Below are positions 1 to 7,929 of a stretch of 64,000 nt of DNA, in pieces. The stretch's first letter is position 1, and the number at the start of each line of letters is the position of its first letter. The translations under genes were made by a program, and so were the position numbers. The notes below the pieces were generated by a model. The model saw only the letters and a program-made list of their open reading frames with translations. It ran no database searches and was not told the origin of the DNA. Origin of the DNA: Vicinamibacteria bacterium (GTDB taxonomy: Bacteria; Acidobacteriota; Vicinamibacteria; Fen-336); assembly GCA_025994075.1 (NCBI GenBank), contig JAMQGV010000041.1, forward strand, positions 1-64,000. The letters run 5' to 3'.

Positions 1-777
1 GCCCCGGCGCCCGCCGCCGCTGCGGCGCCGGCCGCGCGCGCGCAGGCCCCTTCGCGCGCGGCCGCGGGCGGCGAGAAGGTCGGCCACACGCTCGAGGAGT
101 TCCTCGCCCAGACGGCGGAGAAGGACAACCCGGGCGACGTGTTCGAGCTGGAGAGCTCGCACCTGCTCGAGGTCCACGTGAACGGCCGGGTGTGGAGCAA
201 GCTGGGCTCGATGGTCGCCTACCGCGGGGACCTCAAGTTCGTGCGCGAGGGCGCCTTCGAGCACGGCGTCGGCCACTTCCTGAAGAAGGCGATCTCGGGC
301 GAGGCGGCGCCGCTGTCCAAGATCGAGGGCCGCGGCATCTGTTACCTGGCGGACGAGAAGAAGACCGTCAACATCCTGCGCCTCGACGGCCGCCAGTCGC
401 TGTGCGTCAACGGCAACGACCTGCTCGCCTTCGAGGACGGCATCACCCACGAGATCACGATGCACCGCCGCATCGCCGGCATGCTCGCTGGCGGGCTGTT
501 CTCGGTGCGCCTGTCGGGCAACGGCATGGTGGCGATCGTGTCGCACGGGCGACCGCTGACGCTGCGCTGCAGCGCCGCCGACCCGGTGACCACCGACCCC
601 AACGCGACGGTGGCGTGGTCGGGCAACCTGAGCCCCGAGTTCAAGACGGACATCTCGCTGCGCAGCTTCATCGGCCGCGGCGGCGGCGAGGCGTTCCAGA
701 TGCGCTTCGCGGGCGACGGCTTCGTCGTGGTCCAGCCGTACGAGGAGAAGCCGGTGGTCCAGGGCCAGGGGCGCTGA
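1..777 (+). CDS. AIM24 family protein, 5' end outside the window
   Basis: The reading frame is open back to base 1, so the gene starts upstream; a GTG at 139 is inside it and is not a convincing start. The visible N-terminus is Ala/Pro-rich low complexity, then a short helical stretch (EEFLAQTAEKD), then an AIM24/TIGR00266-like domain with the phrases GRVWSKLGSMVAYRGD, FLKKAISGE, VNGNDLLAFE and MRFAGDGFVVVQP. AIM24 proteins are beta-rich. The mitochondrial member is needed for inner-membrane organisation, and the bacterial role is unknown. The gene ends convergent to the prolidase, with 21 bases between stops. Family assignment is fairly sure; function is not. Confidence 0.8.
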   Translation, partial: APAPAAAAAPAARAQAPSRAAAGGEKVGHTLEEFLAQTAEKDNPGDVFELESSHLLEVHVNGRVWSKLGSMVAYRGDLKFVREGAFEHGVGHFLKKAISGEAAPLSKIEGRGICYLADEKKTVNILRLDGRQSLCVNGNDLLAFEDGITHEITMHRRIAGMLAGGLFSVRLSGNGMVAIVSHGRPLTLRCSAADPVTTDPNATVAWSGNLSPEFKTDISLRSFIGRGGGEAFQMRFAGDGFVVVQPYEEKPVVQGQGR

Positions 778-798
778 GGCGCGCCCCGGGGCCGCCCG

Positions 799-2262
799 TC
801 AGGCCAGCACGGGCTCGGCCGCGCGGCGGCCCTCGGCCATCACGCGCTCGATGTCGTCGACCTCGCGCGGCACGTTCGTCAGGTTGCGCGAGCCGGTCGG
901 CGTGACCAGCACGTCGTCCTCGATGCGCACGCCGCCGAAGCCGAGGAAGCGCCGAACCACGTCCTCGACGAGGAAGGGCTTCAGCTTCGGATCGCCGAGC
1001 GCGGGCTCGAGCAGGGCGTCGACGAAGTAGACCCCGGGCTCGACCGTGATCACCATGCCGGCCTCGAGCGCGCGGCCGCAGCGCAGGCTCTTCAACCCCA
1101 GCTCCGTCGAGCGCTCGACGCCAGCGGGGTAGCCGCCGACGTCGTGCACGTCGAGGCCCATCAGGTGGCCGAGGCCGTGGGGCATGAACAGGTACGGCAC
1201 CCGCGCCGCCATCATCGCGTCGATCTCGCCGCGCAGCAGGCCGCCGCGCAGGAGGTGCTGCAGGATCGTGCGCTCGGCCAGGCGATGCATGTCGGGCCAC
1301 GAGACGCCGGGCTTCATCGCCGCCTGCACCGCGCGGTTGGCGGCCAGCACGGCCTCGTAGACCATCCGCTGCGCGGGCGTGAAGCGCCCGTTCACCGGGT
1401 AGCTGCACGTGATGTCGGACGCGTAGCCGTGGTACTCGGCGCCGGAGTCGTTGAGGAACAGGTCGCCGTCGCGCAGCACGCGGTCGTTGGGGGCGCCGGC
1501 GTGGCCGTAGTGCAGCGTCGCCGAGTTGGGCCCGCAGCCGCAGATGCAGGTGTAGGCGCTGAAGCGGCACCCGCCGTTCGCGTAGACGTGGTGAAGGAAG
1601 TCGGCCTCCAGGTGGTACTCCGAGAGCCCGGGCCGGATCTTCTTCATCACGGCGACGTGGGCGGCGCTGCTCACCTCGTTGACCCACGCCAGCAGCTCGA
1701 TCTCGGCCGCCGTCTTGATCACCCGGCACTCGACCATCTCCGGGTGCAGCACCTCGTCGTCGGTCGCGAACTTCTCGATGCCCTCGAAGCGGGCCGGCTC
1801 GGCCCATGCGCCGCTGTCGGTGTTGCGCCCGCGCAGCCGCAGCAGCGGCTTCGCGTCGAGCTTCGCCAGCACCGCCGCCAGTTCGTCGACGAAGCGGACC
1901 TCCTCCACCTCGTAGAGCGCGCGGAAGTGCTCGGGCGGGTGGATCGCGCCCATCCACACGGCCCACTCGGCCGGCAGCCGCGGGGCGAACAGCCACGAGC
2001 GGCCGCTGCCGACCTCGATCGCGCCGAAGAAGCCGGGCTCCTTCACGCCGAACGCCCACTGGAAGAAGCTCTCCTGCTTGAAGAGCTCCTCGCGATCGGT
2101 GTCGTACTCGCAGCGCTGCTCGCCGCCCTGCAGCAGGACGACGGCGCCGGGGGCGACGCCACGGGCGCGCAGGCGGTCGCAGAGGCGGCGGCGGTTCTCC
2201 GCGTGGAGCGACATCGGCACCGCGTAGGTGCCCGGGCCGAGCGAGAAGTGGGCGTGGCTCAT
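799..2262 (-). CDS. Prolidase-like M24B metallopeptidase (Xaa-Pro dipeptidase)
   Basis: 487 aa. It should cleave Xaa-Pro dipeptides or the N-terminal residue before proline in the cytoplasm, using two metal ions. An N-terminal creatinase-like domain (about residues 15-175) is followed by the pita-bread catalytic domain. Metal ligands are visible as D272 (NDSGAEY), D283 (ASDITCS), H366 (PHGLGH), E408 (VEPGVYF) and E448 (RIEDD). These sit at a constant offset of four from the human PEPD ligands D276, D287, H370, E412 and E452. Long stretches such as LHYGHAGAPNDR and HGLGHLMGLDVHDVGGYP are of the eukaryotic prolidase type rather than the short bacterial PepQ type. It starts at ATG, divergent from pilT. 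Confidence 0.93.
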   Translation of the reverse strand: MSHAHFSLGPGTYAVPMSLHAENRRRLCDRLRARGVAPGAVVLLQGGEQRCEYDTDREELFKQESFFQWAFGVKEPGFFGAIEVGSGRSWLFAPRLPAEWAVWMGAIHPPEHFRALYEVEEVRFVDELAAVLAKLDAKPLLRLRGRNTDSGAWAEPARFEGIEKFATDDEVLHPEMVECRVIKTAAEIELLAWVNEVSSAAHVAVMKKIRPGLSEYHLEADFLHHVYANGGCRFSAYTCICGCGPNSATLHYGHAGAPNDRVLRDGDLFLNDSGAEYHGYASDITCSYPVNGRFTPAQRMVYEAVLAANRAVQAAMKPGVSWPDMHRLAERTILQHLLRGGLLRGEIDAMMAARVPYLFMPHGLGHLMGLDVHDVGGYPAGVERSTELGLKSLRCGRALEAGMVITVEPGVYFVDALLEPALGDPKLKPFLVEDVVRRFLGFGGVRIEDDVLVTPTGSRNLTNVPREVDDIERVMAEGRRAAEPVLA

Positions 2263-2306
2263 GGGGAATTATGGGCGCCGCCCGCGGGCGGCGGCAAGGA
2301 GCGGTC

Positions 2307-2312
2307 TAGAAT
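2307..2312 (+). promoter_or_regulatory. Possible -10 element for the pilT-like gene
   Basis: TAGAAT matches TATAAT at five of six positions in the 83-base gap between the divergent prolidase and pilT-like genes. No good -35 hexamer is visible at the usual distance, so this is only a candidate. A GAGGAGG ribosome-binding site lies downstream, about 12 bases before the ATG. Confidence 0.3.
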
Positions 2313-2345
2313 CGCGCGTCCCGCCGAGGAGGGTTTGCCGCTTCG

Positions 2346-3419
2346 ATGGCCATCAACTTCAACCAGATCCTCACTTTCGCCGCGCAGCAGAAGGTCTCCG
2401 ACCTGCACTTCCAGCCCGGCTCACCCCCCGTGCTGCGCCGCCGCGGCGAACTGATCCCGGTCAAGCACCCGCCGCTGACCGACGAAGACACGGCCTACGT
2501 CGCCCAGCACCTGGTCGGCATGCCCGACGCCGAGCAGTTCCGCCGCGAGGTCAAGGACTGGGACGGCACCTTCGCGCTGCCGAACGTCGGCCGCTTCCGC
2601 GTCAACGTCTTCCGCCAGCGCGGGAAGTTCTCGGCGGTGCTGCGGGTGATCCCGCTGCAGCCGCTCGGCTTCGACGCGCTGGGGCTGCCGGTGCCGGCGA
2701 TGGAGCGGATCGCGCGGCTGCAGCGCGGGCTGGTGCTGGTCACCGGCGCGACGGGCAACGGCAAGTCGACGACGATCGCCTCGCTGATCCACTCGATCAA
2801 CACGACCCGCCGCGCCCACATCGTGACGATCGAGGACCCGATCGAGTTCCTGTTCGAGAACCACGCGAGCCTGATCTCGCAGCGCGAGGTCGGCTCCGAC
2901 ACCGAGAGCTTCAAGACCGCGCTGCGCGCGGCGCTGCGCCAGGACCCCGACGTGATCATGGTCGGCGAGCTGCGCGACCACGAGACGGTCGACATCTGCC
3001 TGAAGGCGGCCGAGACCGGCCACCTGGTGCTGTCGACGATCCACACCCAGGACGCGGCCCGCACGGTGGGCCGCCTGCTCGGCTACTTCCCGCCGGAGGA
3101 GCACGCGAGCGTGCGCCAGCGGCTGGCCGAGAACCTGATGGCCGTCATCAGCCTGCGCCTGCTGGCCTCGAAGTCGGGTACCGCCCAGGTGCCCGCCTGC
3201 GAGATCATGATGGTCACCCGCTCGATCGAGGAGTGCATCAAGCACGCCGAGCGCACCGACGACATCCCCACCTTCATCGCCCGCTCGCGCGAGATGGGGA
3301 TGCAGACGCTGAACCAGAGCCTGGTCGACCTCGTGCGCGACGAGCGCATCACGCTGGAGACGGCCAAGATGGCGTCGTCGAAGCCCGAGGAGCTCGAGCG
3401 CGACCTGATGGTCGAGTAG
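2346..3419 (+). CDS. pilT: PilT/PilU family pilus retraction ATPase
   Basis: 357 aa, normal length for PilT. It is a hexameric cytoplasmic ATPase that powers type IV pilus retraction (twitching motility). A PAS-like N-terminal domain (1-100) precedes the RecA-like domain with Walker A GATGNGKS (134-141), Asp box TIEDPIE (161-167), Walker B DPDVIMVGELRD (200-211) and His box HLVLSTIHT (226-234). GAGGAGG precedes the ATG. The gene stands alone, with no other pilus gene beside it. The classical PilT C-terminal AIRNLIRE motif is not present as such, so a PilU-like or accessory paralogue is possible. Confidence 0.93.
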   Translation: MAINFNQILTFAAQQKVSDLHFQPGSPPVLRRRGELIPVKHPPLTDEDTAYVAQHLVGMPDAEQFRREVKDWDGTFALPNVGRFRVNVFRQRGKFSAVLRVIPLQPLGFDALGLPVPAMERIARLQRGLVLVTGATGNGKSTTIASLIHSINTTRRAHIVTIEDPIEFLFENHASLISQREVGSDTESFKTALRAALRQDPDVIMVGELRDHETVDICLKAAETGHLVLSTIHTQDAARTVGRLLGYFPPEEHASVRQRLAENLMAVISLRLLASKSGTAQVPACEIMMVTRSIEECIKHAERTDDIPTFIARSREMGMQTLNQSLVDLVRDERITLETAKMASSKPEELERDLMVE

Positions 3420-3428
3420 CGCTGGCGT

Positions 3429-4058
3429 TCAGAAGGCGCGGGCGAACGACGCGGCGGCGGCCTCGTACAGCGCGCCCAGGTCGTTGCCGTCGACGTAGCG
3501 GTGGTTGACGGTGATGCCGACCGGCACCAGCGTGCGGCCGTCCTGCTCCCGGAAGCGGCCGAAGCCCGTCGACGGCTGCCCGGCGTCGGCGTCGGGCAGC
3601 ATCACGTGCGCGAACGACGTGAACGGCACCCGCGGCAGCGCCGTGTAGTAGGCGAAGTCGGGGGCCGCGCCGCGCGTCAGGTCGACGCCACTCGAGGCGT
3701 CGGCGACCACCGCCTCCGCCGCGGGCAGGAACTCGAGCGCGTCGTCGTGCCACGCGGGCGTCGCGAAGGTGAACGTGCCGCGCGGGGCCGGCACCGTCAT
3801 CCCCAGCCGCAGCCGGTCGTGGAGCACGACCTGCCCGTCCTGCCAGCGCACCCGGAACCCCTCCACCTCGTGCATCGCGCGGTGGAACGCCCAGCACATC
3901 GCGAGGTAGGTCGAGTGTCCGGTCTCCTTCGAGCGCCGCCGCAGCGCGCTGGCGTCGAGGTCGAAGGTGACGCCGTAGAAGGGCAGCGGGTTTCCGCGGT
4001 AGAAGTCGAGGTGCGGCCGGCGCGGGTAGTCGTCGAGCACGCGGAAGCCCAAGTTCAC
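3429..4058 (-). CDS. CAT-fold acetyltransferase-like protein
   Basis: 209 aa, the size of a chloramphenicol acetyltransferase subunit. The C-terminal motif VNHRYVDG carries the catalytic-type His (H186) and structural Asp (D190) in the HxxxD spacing of trimeric CAT enzymes and of 2-oxo-acid dehydrogenase E2 domains. SFAHVMLP and FYGVTFDLDAS also fit the fold. It should move an acyl group from CoA to an unknown acceptor. I chose the GTG at 4058 because it overlaps the stop of the preceding gene as GTGA, so the two are probably translationally coupled. Chloramphenicol as substrate is not implied; many CAT-like proteins have other substrates. Confidence 0.82.
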   Translation of the reverse strand: MNLGFRVLDDYPRRPHLDFYRGNPLPFYGVTFDLDASALRRRSKETGHSTYLAMCWAFHRAMHEVEGFRVRWQDGQVVLHDRLRLGMTVPAPRGTFTFATPAWHDDALEFLPAAEAVVADASSGVDLTRGAAPDFAYYTALPRVPFTSFAHVMLPDADAGQPSTGFGRFREQDGRTLVPVGITVNHRYVDGNDLGALYEAAAASFARAF

Positions 4059-5299
4059 GCCCCCGCCCGCGCGGCCTGGGCCGCGGACATCCGCTCGAGC
4101 GTCGCGGCGTCGGGGAAGGCCTCGACCCGCAGCCGCGGCAGGGCCGCCCCGTCCGCGACCATCAGCCCGCCCGCGTGCTGGAGGACGATGTCCCAGTCGA
4201 TCGTCGGCCGCGCGTCGTCCTCGCCGCCGTCGGGATCGAAGAACACCACCCGCTCGGCGGGCGGCAGCAGCGAGACCACGCCCTTCGACCACACGACGTA
4301 GCTGTCGAAGTCCTTTTCCTGGCCGTCGTGGACCGCGCTGTAAGTGGCGACGTGCACGTCGGTGCCGTCGCGGGCGTGGAGCCGCTCGAGCAGCTCCTTC
4401 TGCGAGCCGTAGAGCGCGTTCAGCTCCAGCACCCGCGAGCGCTTCAGCAGCGGGAAGCCGACGTGTCCGCGCGGCAGTTCCAGGTCCACCCAGGCGTCGC
4501 CGCGGCGCACGAGCGGCAGCGCGCTCATCGGGCGCGGCTCCGTGCGGGTGACCTCGGCCGCGACCACCAGCAGGCCGAGCAGCGCTTCCGGGGCGCCCGT
4601 GCCCGCCACCACCAGCCGGTTCCAGTTGGGCGCAGCGACGGCGATCTCGCCCTCGAGCTCGAGCGCTGCGAAGGCGCGCGGCAACAGCAGCCGCGCCGGG
4701 TCGTAGCAGTCGGTCCACGTCGACAGGTAGAGGCCGTCCGCGACCCGCTCGAAGCCCGGGGCCGGGCTGCGCTCTTCGAGGTTCGACAGCGCCACGGCCC
4801 ACGCCTCGTCGGTGCTCACGCCCCAGCGCTCGAGGTCGGACGCGTGGAGCATCGAGGTCGCGCGCGGGAAGTCGAGGAACAGGCAGGCGCGCAGCCGCGA
4901 TCCCAGCGGGCGCGTCGGCGGGACGTTGGGCGGCTGCCCGTCGAGGGCGGCCTGCAGCGCGAGGGTGTCGAACATCGCGGCGTCGCGCACCCCCGGCAGC
5001 AGCATGGCCCGCGCTTCGTCGAACGTGGCCGGCCGCTCCTCCGGGCGCTCGGCGCGGAAGCCGAGGAACTCGGCGATCAGCCGCCCCCGCTGCCACGGCC
5101 AGGCGCGGCCGTAGAGGTCGAACAGGTTGCCCAGGTACAGCGTCTCGCCCGAGGCGTCGCTGCCCAGGCGCAGCCGGAAGTCGTCGGGCTCGTAGGCGAT
5201 CGTCGCCGGGTCGACGCCCGAGGCCATCAGGTGGTCGCGCACCCGGCGCACGAACGCGTCGCGGTCGGGGGCCGGCAGCAGGCGGCGGAGGAATTCCAT
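4055..5299 (-). CDS. DUF1444-like protein of unknown function
   Basis: 414 aa, probably cytoplasmic: no signal peptide or membrane span is visible. The N-terminus (residues about 10-75) and the pattern of a paired beta-rich repeat later on resemble DUF1444 (YtpQ-like) proteins. Recognisable phrases are ETLYLGNLFDLYGRAW, LNWNRLVVAG-type strands and SYVVWSKGVVSLLPPAERV. It is the first gene of a two-gene unit with the CAT-fold protein, sharing a GTGA overlap. It starts 10 bases after the stop of the preceding glycosyltransferase gene, so a longer operon is possible. No catalytic motif is recognised. Confidence 0.7.
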   Translation of the reverse strand: MEFLRRLLPAPDRDAFVRRVRDHLMASGVDPATIAYEPDDFRLRLGSDASGETLYLGNLFDLYGRAWPWQRGRLIAEFLGFRAERPEERPATFDEARAMLLPGVRDAAMFDTLALQAALDGQPPNVPPTRPLGSRLRACLFLDFPRATSMLHASDLERWGVSTDEAWAVALSNLEERSPAPGFERVADGLYLSTWTDCYDPARLLLPRAFAALELEGEIAVAAPNWNRLVVAGTGAPEALLGLLVVAAEVTRTEPRPMSALPLVRRGDAWVDLELPRGHVGFPLLKRSRVLELNALYGSQKELLERLHARDGTDVHVATYSAVHDGQEKDFDSYVVWSKGVVSLLPPAERVVFFDPDGGEDDARPTIDWDIVLQHAGGLMVADGAALPRLRVEAFPDAATLERMSAAQAARAGA

Positions 5300-5309
5300 C
5301 GGCGGGAGC

Positions 5310-6521
5310 CTACCGCGGCTCGCGCCGCCGCAGCAGTTCCGGGGCGAAGACGCAGAGCAGCATCTCGAACGGGACCCGGTGCTTGAGGTCGAGCGCGGTC
5401 AGCGCGTGCACGGCGGCGAGGCCGACCACGGCGCCCAGCAGCGGCGCTGCAGCCCGCAGCGCCTCCGGGCCGCCGCGTCGCAGGCGAAGCGCGAGGCCGA
5501 GCAGGCCGGCGACCAGCAGCGTCTCGTAGGCGAGCCGATAGAGCGTGACTCGCCACCCGGTGTGCCGCACGCCCGCCGCCGGCGGGTACCAGAAGAAACC
5601 CTGCACGCGCGCGGCGGCCAGCCGCAGGTACGCGCGCGGCTGCTCGCCCACGAAGCGGCGGAAGGCGGCGAAGAACACGTCGTGCTGGACCATCTCCGGC
5701 TGGCCGATCACGGTTCGGCGGAAGGGCTGCGGCGCGACGTCGAACACGCGGATGCCGCCGGCGTCGCCGTAGGTCCCGTTGGAGAGCGGGTTGTTGCCGA
5801 GCCACAGGATGTGGGCGAAGTCGCTGGTCAGCAGCGGCCGGCCGACGACGACCTGGTTGCGCACGACCCACGGCAGGACCAGCACGACGGCCAGCGCGAG
5901 GCTGCCCAGGCCGAGCCGCGCGAGCCGGGTGCGGTTGCCGCGCCGAGAGACGAGCGCGCTCGCGCTCCATGCCCCCGCGGCCGCGCCCAGCAGCGTGGCG
6001 CGCTGCCACAGCGCGAGGCCGCAGCCGATTCCCGCCAGCGCGGCGCCGCTCGTGCTCCCGCCCGCCGTGGCGCGCCCGATCGCGAGTACCAGCAGCAGGA
6101 ACAGCAGCACGTCGAAGCTCAGCGGGTGCGCGTAGCGGGTGTCGTAATGGACGAGGAAGGGATTGACGGCGGCCAGCGTCCCGGCGCCGAGAGCCAGCCG
6201 GCGCGAGCCGAGCAGCCGAAGGGCGAGGGCCGCGACGGCGAGCGCGACGCCGGTGCCGCACGCCCACTGGAGCGCCAGCACCGGACCGTCGCCGGGCCCG
6301 AGCAGCCGGCGCAGCACGGCCACCAGCGCGATCCACAGCGGCTCCTTCCAGGCGGCGTACGGCGCGTCGTACTGGACGAACACGAAGCCGAGGCCGCCCT
6401 CGAGGTTGGCGGCGACGGCCATCGCCTCGGTCGGCTCCAGAGCGAGGCCGGGCGTGGCCCACAGCCAGGCCAGGACCCGCGCGGCGACCGCGACGATCGC
6501 CACCGGCAGCCATCGCCTCAC
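5310..6521 (-). CDS. GT-C type membrane glycosyltransferase (ArnT/PMT-like)
   Basis: 403 aa, about ten predicted membrane helices, consistent with a polyprenyl-phosphate-sugar-dependent glycosyltransferase of the inner membrane. The first outer loop carries the acidic segment LEPTEAMAVAANLEGGLGF, typical of the catalytic loop of ArnT/PMT families. DTRYAHPLSFDVLLF and PWVVRNQVVVG are common GT-C phrases. The start is the GTG at 6521, which overlaps the previous stop as GTGA. It forms a coupled pair with the upstream membrane protein and probably adds a sugar to a lipid or glycan; the substrate cannot be told. Confidence 0.78.
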   Translation of the reverse strand: MRRWLPVAIVAVAARVLAWLWATPGLALEPTEAMAVAANLEGGLGFVFVQYDAPYAAWKEPLWIALVAVLRRLLGPGDGPVLALQWACGTGVALAVAALALRLLGSRRLALGAGTLAAVNPFLVHYDTRYAHPLSFDVLLFLLLVLAIGRATAGGSTSGAALAGIGCGLALWQRATLLGAAAGAWSASALVSRRGNRTRLARLGLGSLALAVVLVLPWVVRNQVVVGRPLLTSDFAHILWLGNNPLSNGTYGDAGGIRVFDVAPQPFRRTVIGQPEMVQHDVFFAAFRRFVGEQPRAYLRLAAARVQGFFWYPPAAGVRHTGWRVTLYRLAYETLLVAGLLGLALRLRRGGPEALRAAAPLLGAVVGLAAVHALTALDLKHRVPFEMLLCVFAPELLRRREPR

Positions 6522-7708
6522 GGCCGGCCCCGCAGCGGGCCCGAGAAGCGCCACGCCGCCCACGCGGTCAGCGCCCACGTCGCGAGGCCGAGCGCCCCGA
6601 CCAGCGCGATCGCCAGCAGCTCGCCGCGGCCCAGCAGGTGCAGGTTGGCGGTGATCGACTCCACGCCGTACCGGGCGGGCAGCGTCCATTGCCAGTAGGA
6701 ACCGGCGAGGAAGGCGCCGGCCAGCGCCGAGTAGAGAAGCGCGCTGCGCCGGTGCACGACCAGCCAGAACGGCAGCGCCCAGATCGTCCACTGCACGCCG
6801 AAGCCCGGGCTGAGCGCGCACAGTCCGGCGAAGAAGACGAGCGCGGCGGCCCACGGGTCGAGCCCGCGGTCGCGGGCGCGCCAGCAGCCGAGCGCGAACG
6901 CGCCCGCCCAGCCGAGGAAGATCAGCCAGCCGTGCCGCAGCAGCGCCGACTGCAGGCCGCCTGCGACGGCGTCCGGAACTTCGAGCCCGAGCCGCGCCAG
7001 CAGCCGCGGAGCCTGCACCAGCACCATCGTGTAGCCCCAGGTCCCGTAGACCCAGGTCGGCGCCAGCACCCGCTCGGGGTGGGCGCTCAGCACGATGCCG
7101 GCGTTGAGGACCACGCCCACCGCGGCGAGCGCGGCCAGCAGCTTCGGCCTTTCCGGTCGCGGCAGGATCAGCGCCAGCGGCACGGCCAGCAGCGCCAGGT
7201 GCTGGCGCACGCTGGCCGCCAGCGCGAGCGCGACGCCCGCGGCCTTCGCCCGCCCGCGCTCCGCGAGCCACAGCGCCAGCACGCCGCCGGCCACCGCGAC
7301 GGTGTGCGGCTGGCCGTGGTACGCGGAGAGCAGGAAGCTGACCGGGTTGAACATGAAGGCGAGCGCCGTGGTGGCGCCCGTTGCGGGATCGCGGGGCCGC
7401 GCGCCGAGCAGCAGCAGGGCGATCAGCAGGTCGGCGGCGATCGCCGGCAGCTTGACGACGAACGCGAAGGGCAGCCCGCTCGCGCGCGACGACAGCATCG
7501 CGCCGGTGACGATCGCGTAGTGCCCGCTCAGGAAGAACGAGGGGTTGTTGCCCGTGGACGCCGGGACCAGCAGGTCGCGGCCGGCCAGCGCGGCTTCCGC
7601 CTGCTGCCGCATCTGGCGCACCTCGACGGTGCCGGTGAAGGAGGCCGCGACCAGCACCTTCAGCAGGGTGCAGCCGAGGAGCGCCGCCAGCAGGGAGCGC
7701 CGCGACAC
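6518..7708 (-). CDS. Multi-spanning membrane protein, GT87/mannosyltransferase-like
   Basis: 396 aa with an N-terminal membrane anchor and about nine further hydrophobic helices. The pattern NPVSFLLSAYHGQPHTVAV and the outer-loop segment after helix 1 (VEVRQMRQQAEAALAGRD) fit GT-C fold mannosyltransferase-like proteins (GT87/PIG-M type). It would act on a lipid-linked sugar at the outer face of the inner membrane. It starts with GTG (7708), about 90 bases downstream of the tRNA-Lys 3' end on the same strand. It is followed by another GT-C gene with a four-base overlap, so the two likely act in one glycan pathway. Confidence 0.72.
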   Translation of the reverse strand: MSRRSLLAALLGCTLLKVLVAASFTGTVEVRQMRQQAEAALAGRDLLVPASTGNNPSFFLSGHYAIVTGAMLSSRASGLPFAFVVKLPAIAADLLIALLLLGARPRDPATGATTALAFMFNPVSFLLSAYHGQPHTVAVAGGVLALWLAERGRAKAAGVALALAASVRQHLALLAVPLALILPRPERPKLLAALAAVGVVLNAGIVLSAHPERVLAPTWVYGTWGYTMVLVQAPRLLARLGLEVPDAVAGGLQSALLRHGWLIFLGWAGAFALGCWRARDRGLDPWAAALVFFAGLCALSPGFGVQWTIWALPFWLVVHRRSALLYSALAGAFLAGSYWQWTLPARYGVESITANLHLLGRGELLAIALVGALGLATWALTAWAAWRFSGPLRGRP

Positions 7709-7796
7709 GCTACAGCGGCGCTCCGTTCATGCGTTTCCTCGCTCCGGTGCGGCGGGAACCCGTCGGCGCCGCGATCTCAGGCGACCGAAGGGAGGC

Positions 7797-7871
7797 TGGT
7801 GACCCGCCTAGGACTCGAACCTAGAACCCAGAGATTAAGAGTCTCTTGCTCTACCATTGAGCTAGCGGGCC
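7797..7871 (-). tRNA. tRNA-Lys (anticodon CTT)
   Basis: On the minus strand a 75-nt cloverleaf can be drawn. The acceptor stem is GGCCCGC/GCGGGTC with one G-U pair, and the D arm is GCTC/GAGC. The anticodon stem AGAGA/TCTCT carries loop CTCTTAA (anticodon CTT), and the T arm is CTAGG/CCTAG. A 3' ACCA is encoded. The gene is intact and not associated with an integrated element. Confidence 0.96.
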
Positions 7872-7890
7872 GGCCGAACGAAGGACGCAG

Positions 7891-7920
7891 AGAATATCCG
7901 AAGCCGGCCGGTCTTCGCAA
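7891..7920 (-). promoter_or_regulatory. Promoter for tRNA-Lys
   Basis: Read on the minus strand: -35 TTGCGA (7915-7920), an 18-base spacer and -10 TATTCT (7891-7896). Transcription would start about 12 bases before the mature tRNA 5' end. The spacing and position are good and the hexamers moderate. The element lies between the tRNA and the divergent gene at 7930. Confidence 0.5.
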
Positions 7921-7929
7921 GGGGGTGGG

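Noticed and set aside
2228..3508. 426-codon open frame on the plus strand overlapping pilT
   Set aside because: It is a different frame of the pilT region with Arg/Pro-rich nonsense composition; the pilT frame has all ATPase motifs.
3429..4058. Chloramphenicol resistance gene
   Set aside because: The HxxxD motif shows a CAT fold only; the gene is coupled to an unknown host gene, not in a resistance context, and substrate cannot be inferred.
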